Source: Chthonomonas sp. UBA2785 (GTDB taxonomy: Bacteria; Armatimonadota; Fimbriimonadia; Fimbriimonadales; Fimbriimonadaceae). From it: 64,000 nucleotides of DNA. The notes beneath the pieces were generated by a model. That model did no database searches. It had not been told where the DNA came from and saw only the letters and a list, made by a program, of their open reading frames with translations. The number at the start of each line of letters is the position of its first letter. The first letter of the stretch is position 1. The translations under genes were made by a program, and so were the position numbers. The stretch covers positions 1,343-65,342 of the forward strand of contig DEIB01000052.1 in the NCBI GenBank assembly GCA_002352215.1. The letters are read 5' to 3'. This document shows, in pieces, positions 17,834 through 25,641 of this stretch.

Positions 17834-18891
17834 TTTCGCTGCGCCAAACCCCGGACCTGCCCGAACGCGTAATCCCCATTCTCAGCGTCGGGGCGGGAGG
17901 AATCGTGGAGAACGCCCACTACCCCGCCTACCGCATGGCCGGCTTCCCCGTCGCGGGGGTTTTTGACCCCGTGCCGGAACGGGCCGAACGCGCCGCGCAG
18001 ATCGTCGGGGCCCCCGTGGTGGATTCGCTCGCCGAGCTGGTCCGCCAAGCCCCCGCCGAGGTCATCTACGACGTGGCTGTGCCCGGGGCGGTGGTGGAAG
18101 ATGTCCTCGCCGAACTCCCTGATGGCGCCTTCGTTCTCATCCAAAAGCCGCTGGGCGAAACCTACGCCCAAGCGCAGCGCATCGTCGCTCAGTGCGAAGC
18201 CAAAGGGCTGCGGGCGGCCGTCAATTTTCAGCTGCGCTGGGCGCCCTACATGCTGGCCCTGCAGGACGCCGTGGCCCAAGGGCTGCTGGGTGAGGTGTAC
18301 GAACTTGAGTTCAAAATCAACGTTCTCACGCCGTGGGCGAACTGGAAGTTCCTGGAATCCGCCCCGCGCATGGAGATGGTCTACCACTCCATCCACTATT
18401 TAGATTTCATCCGCCACCTGTGGGGCGAACCCACGGGCGTGATGGCCCTCTCGCTCAACGATCCCTTGTCCCCGCGCCTGGAATCCACCCGCAGCACCAT
18501 CAGCCTCAACTACGACCGCACCCGGCGGGCCACCGTGCAGACTTTCCACAACCACCAAGCCCCGCCCCGCCACGCCGAATCCTACTGCCGCCTGGACGGC
18601 ACCCGGGGCTCGATGTGGGTGCAAATGGGGCTCAACCTCAACTATCCCGAAGGCGGCCCCGACCGGATCGAAATCTGGCGCGACGGCGATGCTGCGTGGA
18701 CGGAAATCCCCTGCGAAGGGGGGTGGTTCCCCCATGCGTTCATTGGCCCGATGGCGGCGATGATGCGCTGGCACGCGGGCGGCCCCGCCCCCTGGACCGA
18801 GGTGCACGACAGCCTGCGCACCATGCGCCTGGTGGAGACCGCGTATCGGTGCTCCGATGAAGGTGGTCGAAACCCGAACCTCGAAAGGTAA
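17830..18891 (+). CDS. Gfo/Idh/MocA family oxidoreductase
   Basis: A 353-residue NAD(P)-dependent sugar oxidoreductase. The Rossmann start is PILSVGAGGIVENAHYPA (glycine-rich turn near residues 19-24). VLIQKPLGETYAQA is the family EKP-type motif with Gln in place of Glu. The C-terminal alpha/beta domain holds MEMVYHSIHYLDFIRHLWG, with a candidate catalytic histidine. Members oxidise or epimerise sugars, inositols and sugar acids. Together with the SDR, VOC and CUT2 transporter genes it points to catabolism of an unusual monosaccharide or polyol. Confidence 0.9.
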   Translation: MISLRQTPDLPERVIPILSVGAGGIVENAHYPAYRMAGFPVAGVFDPVPERAERAAQIVGAPVVDSLAELVRQAPAEVIYDVAVPGAVVEDVLAELPDGAFVLIQKPLGETYAQAQRIVAQCEAKGLRAAVNFQLRWAPYMLALQDAVAQGLLGEVYELEFKINVLTPWANWKFLESAPRMEMVYHSIHYLDFIRHLWGEPTGVMALSLNDPLSPRLESTRSTISLNYDRTRRATVQTFHNHQAPPRHAESYCRLDGTRGSMWVQMGLNLNYPEGGPDRIEIWRDGDAAWTEIPCEGGWFPHAFIGPMAAMMRWHAGGPAPWTEVHDSLRTMRLVETAYRCSDEGGRNPNLER

Positions 18892-18900
18892 ATTGCGGCC

Positions 18901-19899
18901 ATGTGGAAATTTGGTTTGGTTGGTGCTCTCTTGTTGGCGACCCTCGCGGGATGTTCCGGGGGTGGTCAAGCGGCGTCCGGCGAGGCGCCCACGGGCGGAA
19001 ATGCGCCCACCGCCGCGAAGAAGCGCATCGCCTTCATCCCCAAGGGCGCGACCCACGAGTTTTGGAAGACCATGCAGGCCGGGGCCGAGAAGGCCGCCAG
19101 TGAAAAGGGCGTCGAGCTGATCTGGAAGGCCCCTCTGAAGGAAGACGACCGCGCCGAGCAGATCAAGGTGGTGGAGAACTTCACCGTGGACAAGGTGGAC
19201 GGCATCGTGCTAGCCCCGCTGGACGAAAACGCCCTGGCTGTACCCGGGAATGAAGCCATCGCCGCCGGCATCCCCGTGCTGATCGTGGATAGCGGCATCA
19301 AGGGCCTGGAGCCCATCAGCTTCATTGCCACCGACAATTACGCGGCCGGCAAGACCAGCGCCGAGCGCCTGGCCAAGGCCATGGGCGGCAAGGGCAAGGT
19401 CATTGTGCTGCGCTACCTGGAGGGCTCGGCCAGCACCATGGCCCGCGAGCAAGGCTTCCTGGACGGTGCCAAGGAATTTGGCCTCGAAGTTGTCAGCTCC
19501 GAGCAGTACGGCGGCGCCACCCGTGAGAGTGCCCAAACCGCCAGTGAGAACCTGATTTCCCGGTTCAAGGAGGGCGACACGCTCTCCGTGCAGGGCATCT
19601 TCGCGCCGAATGAATCCACCACCTTTGGCATGATGCGCGCGCTGGAAGGCGCGGGCTTGCTGGGGAAGGTGAAGCTGGTCGGGTTTGACTCTTCCCAAGA
19701 GCTCCTGGCCGCCGTGCGTGAAGGCAAGATTGAAGGTCTGCTGCTGCAAGACCCCTTCAAGATGGGTTACCTGGGTGTGACCAAGATGCTGGAGCACCTG
19801 AACGGCACCAAGCCTGAACCCAAGATTGACTCCGGCGCGGTGTTCGTGGACAAGACGAACATCGATTCCGAAGAAGTCAAGGCGCTGCTGCCCAAGTAA
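18901..19899 (+). CDS. Sugar ABC transporter lipoprotein binding subunit (CUT2, RbsB-like)
   Basis: A 332-residue type I periplasmic binding protein. The N-terminus MWKFGLVGALLLATLAGC has a lipobox (LAGC, Cys18), so the protein is membrane anchored, followed by a Gly/Ala-rich linker. The binding fold starts at RIAFIPKGATHEFWKTM and includes DGIVLAPLDENAL and PISFIATDNYAAG, as in ribose/xylose/inositol-binding proteins. The stop overlaps the ATPase start by one base. Together with the next two genes it forms a complete CUT2 importer. Confidence 0.93.
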   Translation: MWKFGLVGALLLATLAGCSGGGQAASGEAPTGGNAPTAAKKRIAFIPKGATHEFWKTMQAGAEKAASEKGVELIWKAPLKEDDRAEQIKVVENFTVDKVDGIVLAPLDENALAVPGNEAIAAGIPVLIVDSGIKGLEPISFIATDNYAAGKTSAERLAKAMGGKGKVIVLRYLEGSASTMAREQGFLDGAKEFGLEVVSSEQYGGATRESAQTASENLISRFKEGDTLSVQGIFAPNESTTFGMMRALEGAGLLGKVKLVGFDSSQELLAAVREGKIEGLLLQDPFKMGYLGVTKMLEHLNGTKPEPKIDSGAVFVDKTNIDSEEVKALLPK

Positions 19900-21332
19900 T
19901 GCTGCGCGCGCACGGCCTGTCCCTTGCGTTCGGCGCGACCCTTGCCCTGCAAGACGTCAGTTTCTCGGCCCCGGCGGGCCGAGTGCTGGCGGTGATCGGG
20001 GAGAACGGCAGCGGCAAGAGCACGCTCCTCAAAATCCTGGCCGGAGAACTGCGCCCGCAGGCCGGCCAGGTGGAGTGGAACGACCAGCCCCTGCGCCCCG
20101 GTGACGACCAAGTGCTGCTGGTCCACCAAGAGCTGGCCCTGTGCCCGGACCTGACGGCGGCGGAAAACATCTTCCTCGGCCGCATCCCCGGCCCGCGCTA
20201 CTCCCCCGCGCAGTTGCAAGACCGTGCCCACGACCTGCTGAGCGGCATGGGCTTCCCCGAGATCCCCGCCGCCGCGCCCACGCGCGCTTTGCCCATCTCG
20301 CAACGGCAGATTCTGGAGATCGCCCGGGCGGAGGCCCGTGATGCCCCGGTCATCCTGCTCGACGAACCCACTAGCTCGCTCACCCAGGCCGATAAGCAGA
20401 AGCTCTACGACCTCATCCGAACGCTCAAAGCGCGGGGGCGGACGATCCTTTTCGTCTCGCACTTCTTGGAAGAAATCCGCGAAGTGGCCGACGACGTGGT
20501 CATCCTGCGGGACGGCAACAAGGTGGCCGAGGGCCAAATCGGGGACTTCATCGATGCCGACATCGTGCGCCACATGGTGGGCCGCAGCGTGGACGACTTC
20601 TTCCCCCGCTCCGACCGCACGCGGGGTGAATGCCTCCTCACCCTTGAGAACCTGACGGGCACCGATGACATGCCCCGCCAGGCCTCGCTCCAGGTGCATC
20701 GCGGCGAAATTGTGGGGGTGGCGGGCCTCAACGGGGCGGGCCGCACCGAGCTTCTGCGCACCATCTTTGGCCTGCGCGAAGTCAAGTCCGGCCGGGTGCA
20801 GGTCAAGAATCTCGCGTCGCTCTCCCCCCGGGCGCACTGGCGCACCCAAACCGGGTTTGTGAGTGAAGAGCGCAAGCTCGACGGGGTGGCCACCGATCTC
20901 AGCGTGGCCGAAAACATCACCCTGCCCCGCCGCCAGGGCTTCCTCAATCGCCCCGCCGAGGGGCGCAGCGTGGCCCAGCGCTGGATTGATGAACTGGGCG
21001 TGAAGTGCAAAGACCCCGACCAACCCCTGCAAGACCTGAGCGGCGGCAACCAGCAGAAAGTCGCCTTCGCCCGGCTGCTGCACGCCGAGTGCGACCTGTT
21101 CTTGCTGGATGAGCCCACGCGCGGCATCGATGTCGGCTCCAAGATTGAACTCTACGCGCAGATGGACGCCGCCGCCCAGCGGGGGTGCGCCATCCTGATG
21201 ACCAGCTCTTACCTCCCCGAACTCCAGGGCATCTGCGATCGCATTGCGGTGATGAATCGTGGGCGGCTGGTGGCGATTCACGACGGCCGGACGGTGGATT
21301 CGGCGACCCTCATGGCGGACAGCATTCAATGA
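19899..21332 (+). CDS. Sugar ABC transporter ATPase with two nucleotide-binding domains (RbsA-like)
   Basis: A 477-residue double ABC ATPase. Domain 1 has Walker A GENGSGKST, signature region LPISQRQILEIARA and Walker B VILLDEPTSSLT. Domain 2 has the altered Walker A GLNGAGRTEL usual for CUT2 proteins, signature LSGGNQQKVAFARLL and LFLLDEPTRGIDVG. It energises import with the neighbouring permease and lipoprotein. The length is a little under the usual 500. The start overlaps the previous gene by one base and the stop overlaps the next start as ATGA. Confidence 0.95.
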   Translation: MLRAHGLSLAFGATLALQDVSFSAPAGRVLAVIGENGSGKSTLLKILAGELRPQAGQVEWNDQPLRPGDDQVLLVHQELALCPDLTAAENIFLGRIPGPRYSPAQLQDRAHDLLSGMGFPEIPAAAPTRALPISQRQILEIARAEARDAPVILLDEPTSSLTQADKQKLYDLIRTLKARGRTILFVSHFLEEIREVADDVVILRDGNKVAEGQIGDFIDADIVRHMVGRSVDDFFPRSDRTRGECLLTLENLTGTDDMPRQASLQVHRGEIVGVAGLNGAGRTELLRTIFGLREVKSGRVQVKNLASLSPRAHWRTQTGFVSEERKLDGVATDLSVAENITLPRRQGFLNRPAEGRSVAQRWIDELGVKCKDPDQPLQDLSGGNQQKVAFARLLHAECDLFLLDEPTRGIDVGSKIELYAQMDAAAQRGCAILMTSSYLPELQGICDRIAVMNRGRLVAIHDGRTVDSATLMADSIQ

Positions 21333-22288
21333 AGAAAGATCACTCCTTGCCGATTCTCATCGGGGCCTGGATCCTTATCTACCTCGCGTTTGCCGTGGCC
21401 AAGCCGGGCGTGTTTCTCTCCCTCAGCAACGTGGAGCAGCTGGTGCGCCAGTCGCTCGTCATCGGGCTCGGCGCGCTGGGCATCACCTACATCATCGTCG
21501 CGGGGGGCATTGACCTCAGCGCGGGGTCGGTGGTGGCGCTGGCCACTGTCACCGGGGCCATGACCCTGGACCAAACCGGCAGCGTGGGGGCGGCCATCGG
21601 CGCGTGCTTGCTCACGGGGCTAGTGTGCGGCCTGCTCAATGGCGTGCTCATCACCCGGCTCGGGGCGGGGCCGTTCATCGTCACTCTGGTGTCCATGCTG
21701 GCCCTGCGGGGCGTAGCCAAAGGCATCTCCGGCGAGAAGCCGGTCTATCCCGAAGCCCCGCAGTGGATCGGGCAGTTCACGGGGGCGCTGACCGCCGACA
21801 ACCGCTGGATGATCATCCCGCCGGGCGGATGGATCTGGGTGGTGTGCACCGCCGCCTTTGCCTGGGCGCTGCGCTACACCACCTTTGGCCGCAACGTGGT
21901 GGCGATTGGCAGCAATGAAGCCGCCGCCCGCGTGTGCGGGGTCCAGGTGAACCGCGTGAAGGTGGCGACCTACGCCCTGGGCGGGGCGATGTTCGGGCTG
22001 GCGGGGTTGATGCTGCTTTCGCGGACGCGCACCGGGGATATGAGCTCGGCGATGGGGGCCGAACTGAGCATGATTGCGGCGGCGGTGATCGGCGGGGCCA
22101 GCCTCAGCGGCGGTCAGGGCAACCTGGTGGGGGCCTCCGTGGGGGCGCTGGTGATGGCGACGATCAATATGGGGTGCAACACGGTGGGGCTCTCCAATTG
22201 GGTGCAAGAGATCCTCACCGGAGTGATTATCTTGGTGGCGGTGGCGGTGGACCGGCTGCGGGCGCGGCAGTTGTCCGTGGCGGGGTAG
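21329..22288 (+). CDS. Sugar ABC transporter permease (CUT2, RbsC-like)
   Basis: A 319-residue membrane permease with eight or more hydrophobic segments, such as LPILIGAWILIYLAFAVA and LVIGLGALGITYIIVAGGI. AGGIDLSAGSVVALA and the GGASLSGGQGNLVG loop are hallmarks of BPD_transp_2 permeases. The ATG chosen overlaps the ATPase stop codon; a longer in-frame start would lie deep in the ATPase gene. It is the last gene of the operon from 13458. No clear intrinsic terminator was seen in the following 100 bases. Confidence 0.93.
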   Translation: MKKDHSLPILIGAWILIYLAFAVAKPGVFLSLSNVEQLVRQSLVIGLGALGITYIIVAGGIDLSAGSVVALATVTGAMTLDQTGSVGAAIGACLLTGLVCGLLNGVLITRLGAGPFIVTLVSMLALRGVAKGISGEKPVYPEAPQWIGQFTGALTADNRWMIIPPGGWIWVVCTAAFAWALRYTTFGRNVVAIGSNEAAARVCGVQVNRVKVATYALGGAMFGLAGLMLLSRTRTGDMSSAMGAELSMIAAAVIGGASLSGGQGNLVGASVGALVMATINMGCNTVGLSNWVQEILTGVIILVAVAVDRLRARQLSVAG

Positions 22289-22391
22289 GCGGTGCAGTAT
22301 TTGCCCACTCTATTCGTTCATAGAAGCTTCCTCAGCCGACATCCTGCCCGCCGCGCAACCCTAAAATGCTCTGTCCCGTCTGCTTAGATGG

Positions 22392-22832
22392 ATGCGGACA
22401 TCAAGGTCAGACTTGCACATTTTGGCCGCAGCCTTTGCCACGATCACGTACTACTTGCTGTGTCTGACTACAATCCAGGCACAGGCTCCGGATACCTTTA
22501 CGGTCTTCTCGGGACTCTTCGGCAAACTGCTCTTTGCTGGCCACTTCGACGAGCCCCTTTTTGGACCCTTCGTCGCCATGATAACCATTGTGGCTTCGGT
22601 CTTCCTACAACTTCCAGCATCGCAGCTGCATCGTGGAGTTGGTGCCACCTTCCTCGTCCTTGCGATGATCAATACTTTCACGCTTGGCATGCGAATACCG
22701 CCTAAATTGGGAATCGAGTCATTCCTATCTTTTGAAGGAGCGTCCCGATATGTCTTGACGGCCATTCTCAGCGCAGCAGGGATAGCCTCAATCTTTTCAG
22801 AAAAGTCGAAGCCAACTGGCCAAAGCGCTTGA
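22392..22832 (+). CDS. Small hypothetical membrane protein
   Basis: A 146-residue protein with about four hydrophobic segments (LAAAFATITYYLLCLTTI, FVAMITIVASVFLQL, ATFLVLAMINTFTLGM, YVLTAILSAAGIASIF). No family is recognised. Base composition looks less GC-rich than the neighbours, which could mean recent arrival. The 103 bases upstream, after the ABC operon, hold no motif I could name. The stop overlaps a short DUF6884-like reading frame. Confidence 0.6.
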   Translation: MRTSRSDLHILAAAFATITYYLLCLTTIQAQAPDTFTVFSGLFGKLLFAGHFDEPLFGPFVAMITIVASVFLQLPASQLHRGVGATFLVLAMINTFTLGMRIPPKLGIESFLSFEGASRYVLTAILSAAGIASIFSEKSKPTGQSA

Positions 22833-23029
22833 AACACTATATCGCGACTGAATTGCCGGACCTCCAGCACGCCACCATCCTGGCCGGGGACCGCTACCGC
22901 GAGTTCCTTACCCCAAGGCTCCTAGCTCGGGGCGTGCAAGTTGACGTGCCGATGCAAGGCCTCCGCATCGGCGAGCAACTCCGCTGGCTGGATCGCCAAA
23001 TGCGAAGCTATTCATCAAGCTCAAAGTAG
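22829..23029 (+). pseudogene. DUF6884 C-terminal remnant
   Basis: About 66 residues whose core (ATILAGDRYREFLTPRLL, then VPMQGLRIGEQLRWL) resembles the end of DUF6884 proteins, which are normally much longer. Only a TTG overlapping the previous stop is available as a start. It is probably the leftover 3' end of a deleted gene, joined to the tail of the membrane-protein gene. A translated fragment cannot be excluded. Confidence 0.5.
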
Positions 23030-23095
23030 AGAATGAGGGGCGGCGACGCACTCTTTCGAGTCCGCCGTCCTCTCCGCCACCCCACTTTCTCGGCG

Positions 23096-23707
23096 TCAGG
23101 CGAGTTTCGCCTTCCGGCGGCGGGCAACCACGCCCGCCAAGGCCGCACTTAGCACCACCATGCTCATCGGCTCCGGCACGGCCTGCGTTTCGGCCACGTA
23201 ATAGTGGATGACCGAGTTCGAAACATTTCCTCCGTCATTCCAGTTCGAAGTTCGGCTACCCCCGGGACCAAAGTAGACAAGGATGTTCTCATTGCCCCCC
23301 GAGTTGTTCGGCTCGCCCGCCGTCCATGACGTGTAACTCCACGCTTCGCCGGTGATCCACTCCCATCCGCCCGCGGGTTCCGCCGCACCAGCGGGCTGAA
23401 ATCCACCGAGGTACGGGCCTTCGTTATTGCCGGCCCCGTCAATGGCCCAGTAGGTGGGATTGTCAATCAGGCTGAAAACAAAGGAGTTCTCTGCCGCACT
23501 AGTAATGGTGGCGAGCGTGACCGGCGATCCACCCGGCCCGGTCAGGGCCGCCGCTTGGTCTCGGGCGGCCGTCCACGAATAGTCGTTACCCGTGATCTCA
23601 ATGACGTCGTAGTAGTGTCCGTTGCCGGACCACTGCGTCCAGGTGGCCTGGCTGCTCGCAACGATCCCCATCGCTACTAAGCTCATTCCAATCTTGCTGA
23701 ATCTCAT
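23096..23707 (-). CDS. C-type-lectin-like PEP-CTERM protein
   Basis: A 203-residue exported protein. A signal peptide (MGIVASSQA region) leads into a C-type-lectin-like domain: SWTAARDQAAALTG, LATITSAAENSFVFSL, WEWITGEAWSYTSWTAGEPNN, then SNWNDGG. The W-x-GEPNN and WND signatures match calcium/carbohydrate-binding loops. It ends with VPEPMS, a hydrophobic helix and RRRKAK, a PEP-CTERM tag. AAGGTGA precedes the ATG at 23707, which decides the start. It is divergent from a BTAD regulator, with a perfect 17-base inverted repeat between them. Confidence 0.88.
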   Translation of the reverse strand: MRFSKIGMSLVAMGIVASSQATWTQWSGNGHYYDVIEITGNDYSWTAARDQAAALTGPGGSPVTLATITSAAENSFVFSLIDNPTYWAIDGAGNNEGPYLGGFQPAGAAEPAGGWEWITGEAWSYTSWTAGEPNNSGGNENILVYFGPGGSRTSNWNDGGNVSNSVIHYYVAETQAVPEPMSMVVLSAALAGVVARRRKAKLA

Positions 23708-23755
23708 TTGAATTTCACCTTGCTTCAGGGATCTGCCCGAAGACAATGAGATTGT

Positions 23756-23772
23756 ATTTGCGTATCGCAAAT
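23756..23772. promoter_or_regulatory. Inverted repeat in the lectin/BTAD divergent promoter
   Basis: ATTTGCG-TAT-CGCAAAT is a perfect 7+3+7 inverted repeat midway between the two divergent starts (49 bases from the PEP-CTERM start, 66 from the regulator start). It is a good operator candidate; the neighbouring BTAD regulator is the obvious but unproven partner. It is not a terminator, because neither gene reads into it. Confidence 0.5.
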
Positions 23773-23837
23773 CTATCGTGAATAATAGACAGGGATAACC
23801 GAGGCTCGTCAAAGCCCGCAATTCTCCCAGGTGCACG

Positions 23838-25613
23838 GTGAAGCTCACTCTTTTCGGCCCTTTTCAAGTTCAATCTGCCTTGGCACCAATCACGCTCAGC
23901 AGCGCGCGGCGACTCCTTGCCATTCTCGCCACACGCCCCCGTCATCCATGGCCCCGAGAGCAGCTCGGACAGATGCTATGGCCCGATCTGCCCGCCACGC
24001 TCACCCGGGATCGCTTCCGTACCGCGCTGGCCCAGGTGCGGGCAGCTCTTGGTGATGCGGTGGATTGGTCCGGCGGCAAGACTCTGCTCTGCCTGACCCC
24101 GATCAGGCTGGCATGCGACCTCTGGGACGCCCAGAACACCTATCGCCTCAGTACCCTGGCCGAAGATCCGCTCCCACGCCAAAACGCTCTTGAAAGCCTT
24201 GTGGATCTCATCCAACCCGGGTTCTTGCCCGACCACCCTGAAACCCTCACAGCCGAGCGTCAACGATGGCACGAGCGGCTCCTCGAATCCCTCCTCCAGC
24301 TGAGCGAACTTGCGGAGGCCCGGGCCGATCGAGAGCAGGCCCTTCACTACGCGGAGTGCGCCCTCGAGTGCGCTCCATACGACGAACGGATTTGGAGGAC
24401 CCTTCTCCAACTCTATGCGGCCAGTGGTCGGCACGTGGAAATCGGTCAACGTCTCGGCAACGCCCGCCAGGCTCTCAGAAAGGAAGCAGATGCTGATTTC
24501 AGTTCCTCCCTGCGTGCCTATGCTCAGCAGGTCCGACGGCAGGGAGTGTCCCCCCGCTTGCTCACCTTGGCTCAAGAGAGCTCTGTGAATCGCGCCTTTG
24601 CGGCCATGATCGCCGATGCCCCTGAAGAAGCCGCCGCCTTCTTGGGGTCAGCTTCATTCCGGGCGGAAATCTTCCGCTCTCCCGATTCGAGCATTGCCCT
24701 CCTCGAGCAAGTGCTAAAGCGAACTGAAGGGGCCAGTGACGCCCGGATGAATTGCGCCATCGGCGCGATGATGGGATACACCATCCTTGGCCGCTATGAT
24801 CGCTACATCAGCCTGGGCGACGAAGTCCTGGCCCACGATTCTGACCCCGCCCGGCTTCGGGCCGCTGCCACCATGGTCGCCACTGCGCACTTAGCGGAGG
24901 CCCGTTGGGAAGAGGCCCGCGCCTACAACGAAAAAGCCGTTCGATATGCCGAACAAATCGGCAATAAGCCCGGGATCGAGATTGCCCATGCCCAGCGCGC
25001 CATATTCAAATGGCAAATTGAAGCGGATGCCTCGGTTGTCGAGGAATTGACCGCCATTGCCGATCGCCTCAGGGAATTCTCGGAACACAACGCCCGAGTG
25101 GGCCGCGCCACCATCGAACTTACCGTGGGCAACATCCTCGTTTACACCGGCCATTGGGAGGGTGCTAAGCGTCATTGCCAGAATGCCCGCACCCTCGCCG
25201 AAGAGTGTGGTCACTCCCCTGTCGCAACTCAATGCTGGGTGTCCCTCGGCCTCGTGGACGTGGCCGAAGGCAATATCGAATCCGGGATTGACGCCCTCGC
25301 GCGGGGAATCACGGAGGTTAACTCCACGATGTCGAGCTCTCAAGTGCTCTTCGAACTGGAACGTGTGGCCTACGCGATGGCTGTGGCCGGCCCCACTGAA
25401 GCCGGAGGAGAAATTTTAACGGCCGCCAGAGCCCTGCGCCAAAAACTAAATCTAATAGCTCCCCCAGCGCAGCAGCTCTTTCTCGAGCGGGCGATGAGAT
25501 TGGTCTCGACTCCCCTTCCCTCTTACCCTAACCCCCCAAAGTCAGTGAAAGAACTTGTCCGCACCGCCCTCTCGCACTTGGAAGACTGGCGGACCTCAAT
25601 ATCCCGCTCATAG
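23838..25613 (+). CDS. BTAD/TPR transcriptional regulator
   Basis: A 591-residue SARP-like regulator. An N-terminal winged helix (residues 1-85: MKLTLFGPFQV, RRLLAILATRP, REQLGQMLWPD, RFRTALAQVRAAL) is followed by a bacterial transcriptional activator domain of TPR-like helices (about 90-235, LALHYAECALECAPYDERIWRTL-type pattern). A long helical-repeat C-terminus (about 240-590) replaces the NB-ARC ATPase of larger SARPs. The start is GTG; MKLTLFGPF is the usual beginning for such domains. It is divergent from a PEP-CTERM gene and convergent with the GH2-like gene. A paralogue lies at 36458, also beside a PEP-CTERM gene. Confidence 0.85.
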   Translation: MKLTLFGPFQVQSALAPITLSSARRLLAILATRPRHPWPREQLGQMLWPDLPATLTRDRFRTALAQVRAALGDAVDWSGGKTLLCLTPIRLACDLWDAQNTYRLSTLAEDPLPRQNALESLVDLIQPGFLPDHPETLTAERQRWHERLLESLLQLSELAEARADREQALHYAECALECAPYDERIWRTLLQLYAASGRHVEIGQRLGNARQALRKEADADFSSSLRAYAQQVRRQGVSPRLLTLAQESSVNRAFAAMIADAPEEAAAFLGSASFRAEIFRSPDSSIALLEQVLKRTEGASDARMNCAIGAMMGYTILGRYDRYISLGDEVLAHDSDPARLRAAATMVATAHLAEARWEEARAYNEKAVRYAEQIGNKPGIEIAHAQRAIFKWQIEADASVVEELTAIADRLREFSEHNARVGRATIELTVGNILVYTGHWEGAKRHCQNARTLAEECGHSPVATQCWVSLGLVDVAEGNIESGIDALARGITEVNSTMSSSQVLFELERVAYAMAVAGPTEAGGEILTAARALRQKLNLIAPPAQQLFLERAMRLVSTPLPSYPNPPKSVKELVRTALSHLEDWRTSISRS

Positions 25614-25641
25614 GGCCCGCGCGTCTCTTCTCTCACCGACT

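Noticed and set aside
19767..21329. 520-codon minus-strand frame opposite the RbsA-like ATPase
   Set aside because: The sense strand has two intact ABC domains; the antisense frame is a composition artefact.
23040..23085. GC-rich imperfect stem between the DUF6884 remnant and the lectin gene
   Set aside because: Pairing requires a large asymmetric loop and there is no T tract on either strand; too weak to call a terminator.
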